Shown here in pieces: positions 63,353-64,000 of a stretch of 64,000 bases of DNA. A program made the translations under genes and the position numbers. Below the pieces are notes generated by a model. It did no database searches. It saw only the letters and a program-made list of their open reading frames with translations, and was not told where the DNA came from. Origin of the DNA: Zoroaster sp. YZ-2022. Taxonomy: Eukaryota; Echinodermata; Asteroidea; Forcipulatida; Zoroasteridae. The stretch lies in assembly GCA_029582265.1 (NCBI GenBank), contig CM055828.1, positions 30,810,459 to 30,874,458 on the forward strand, written 5' to 3'. Numbering within the stretch: the first letter of the stretch is position 1; each line of letters begins with the position of its first letter.

Positions 63353-63787
63353 AAATGTGACCCAGCATGACAAAACCCACAAAAACGTCCCAGAAATTAA
63401 AAAAATGAGTTATTGGTATCATATGAAAGGGCAACTCTTTGGCTTTTCAATGGTGAAAAAATTATATCCATCATGCATTCTGTTGGAAAGTTATGGACTT
63501 TGAAAGTCGAAAAACAATGAAATTACGATTTCGAGAAATACAGGATGTTTTGAAGAAAAAAAAACGCACTAACAACCGCAAAATGGTGCTCGGAATTTCG
63601 CTTTTTCACACACTTATAAATCGATTTCAGTAATTTTGTTTGCAGGAAATTGTGAAATAAACATCTGGGAACTATAATCAGTAAAAACCCCAAAAGGCCG
63701 TTTAACACCCCATTGGTCGAAAATTGGCTGTATCTTGGATTGGGGTTCAGCGACTTTTTGCGGGTTTCGCCGTGCGGGGTCACATAT
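63353..63787. mobile_element. MITE with TIR TGTGACCC
   Basis: Left TGTGACCCAGCATGACAAAA-CCCACAAAAA and right TTTTTGCGGG-TTTCGCCGTGCGGGGTCACA form imperfect inverted repeats of about 33 bp. The minus-strand frame across it is not considered real. Confidence 0.82.
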
Positions 63788-64000
63788 ACTTTCCCATGCG
63801 AATTCTTCAGTTGTAACTGACAGCCATATATATTATTAAAGTGACTATACTGTGTGGCCATCACACGCAATATTTTAGCATTAATCAAAGATTCATACAC
63901 TTCCGCCCTACATTCATTTTTTAAGTATGAAAGAGGGTCACCCTGTCTGACCTTCAGTACAATTTAACTTTTGTCAAGTGGACAGGCCGCAGTGTAAATG

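Noticed and set aside
63523..63900. A 125-codon minus-strand frame near the right edge
   Set aside because: Most of it lies within the TGTGACCC MITE at 63353-63787 and it has no recognisable domain.

Overview
The window looks like nuclear DNA of a marine invertebrate, most likely a deuterostome such as an echinoderm. The grounds are AT-rich sequence with abundant TACATGTA motifs, one widely spaced intron-containing gene, tRNA-headed SINEs, an RTE-type LINE and very many small inverted-repeat elements. The species cannot be fixed from sequence alone. There are no operons, ribosome binding sites, prokaryotic genes or CRISPR arrays.

Only one protein-coding gene could be assembled with confidence: a minus-strand sialidase (exo-alpha-sialidase, GH33-type) of eight coding exons. 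In transcript order these are 61512-61467, 46071-46032, 44926-44756, 44127-43898, 41022-40942, 37006-36864, 8516-8325 and 7503-7126. Every splice phase agrees and the join encodes 426 residues, the size of animal cytosolic or membrane-associated sialidases. The gene spans about 54.4 kb. Intron 1 is about 15.4 kb and intron 6 about 28.3 kb, so nearly everything else in the window is intronic.

The rest is repeats. Region 1-7125, downstream of the gene, holds minisatellites, an 81-bp satellite array, a SINE fragment and a 650-bp inverted-repeat element nested in an older one. Intron 6 (8517-36863) carries a 5.2-kb tandem duplication. Each unit has an 81-bp array, a spacer of about 1.2 kb and a near-full-length, frameshifted RTE LINE; a third array and spacer copy keeps the empty insertion site. 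Introns 1 to 5 contain MITEs with TTAA or 8-bp target duplications, LINE 3' fragments, tRNA-derived SINEs and several minisatellites.

The main points to follow up are: the sialidase with its two Gly-to-Cys Asp boxes and its paired splice acceptors; the composite LINE/satellite duplication; the apparent origin of the 81-bp satellite from the end of a TTAA MITE; and a dispersed family carrying two conserved stem-loops that loosely recalls a hammerhead core.
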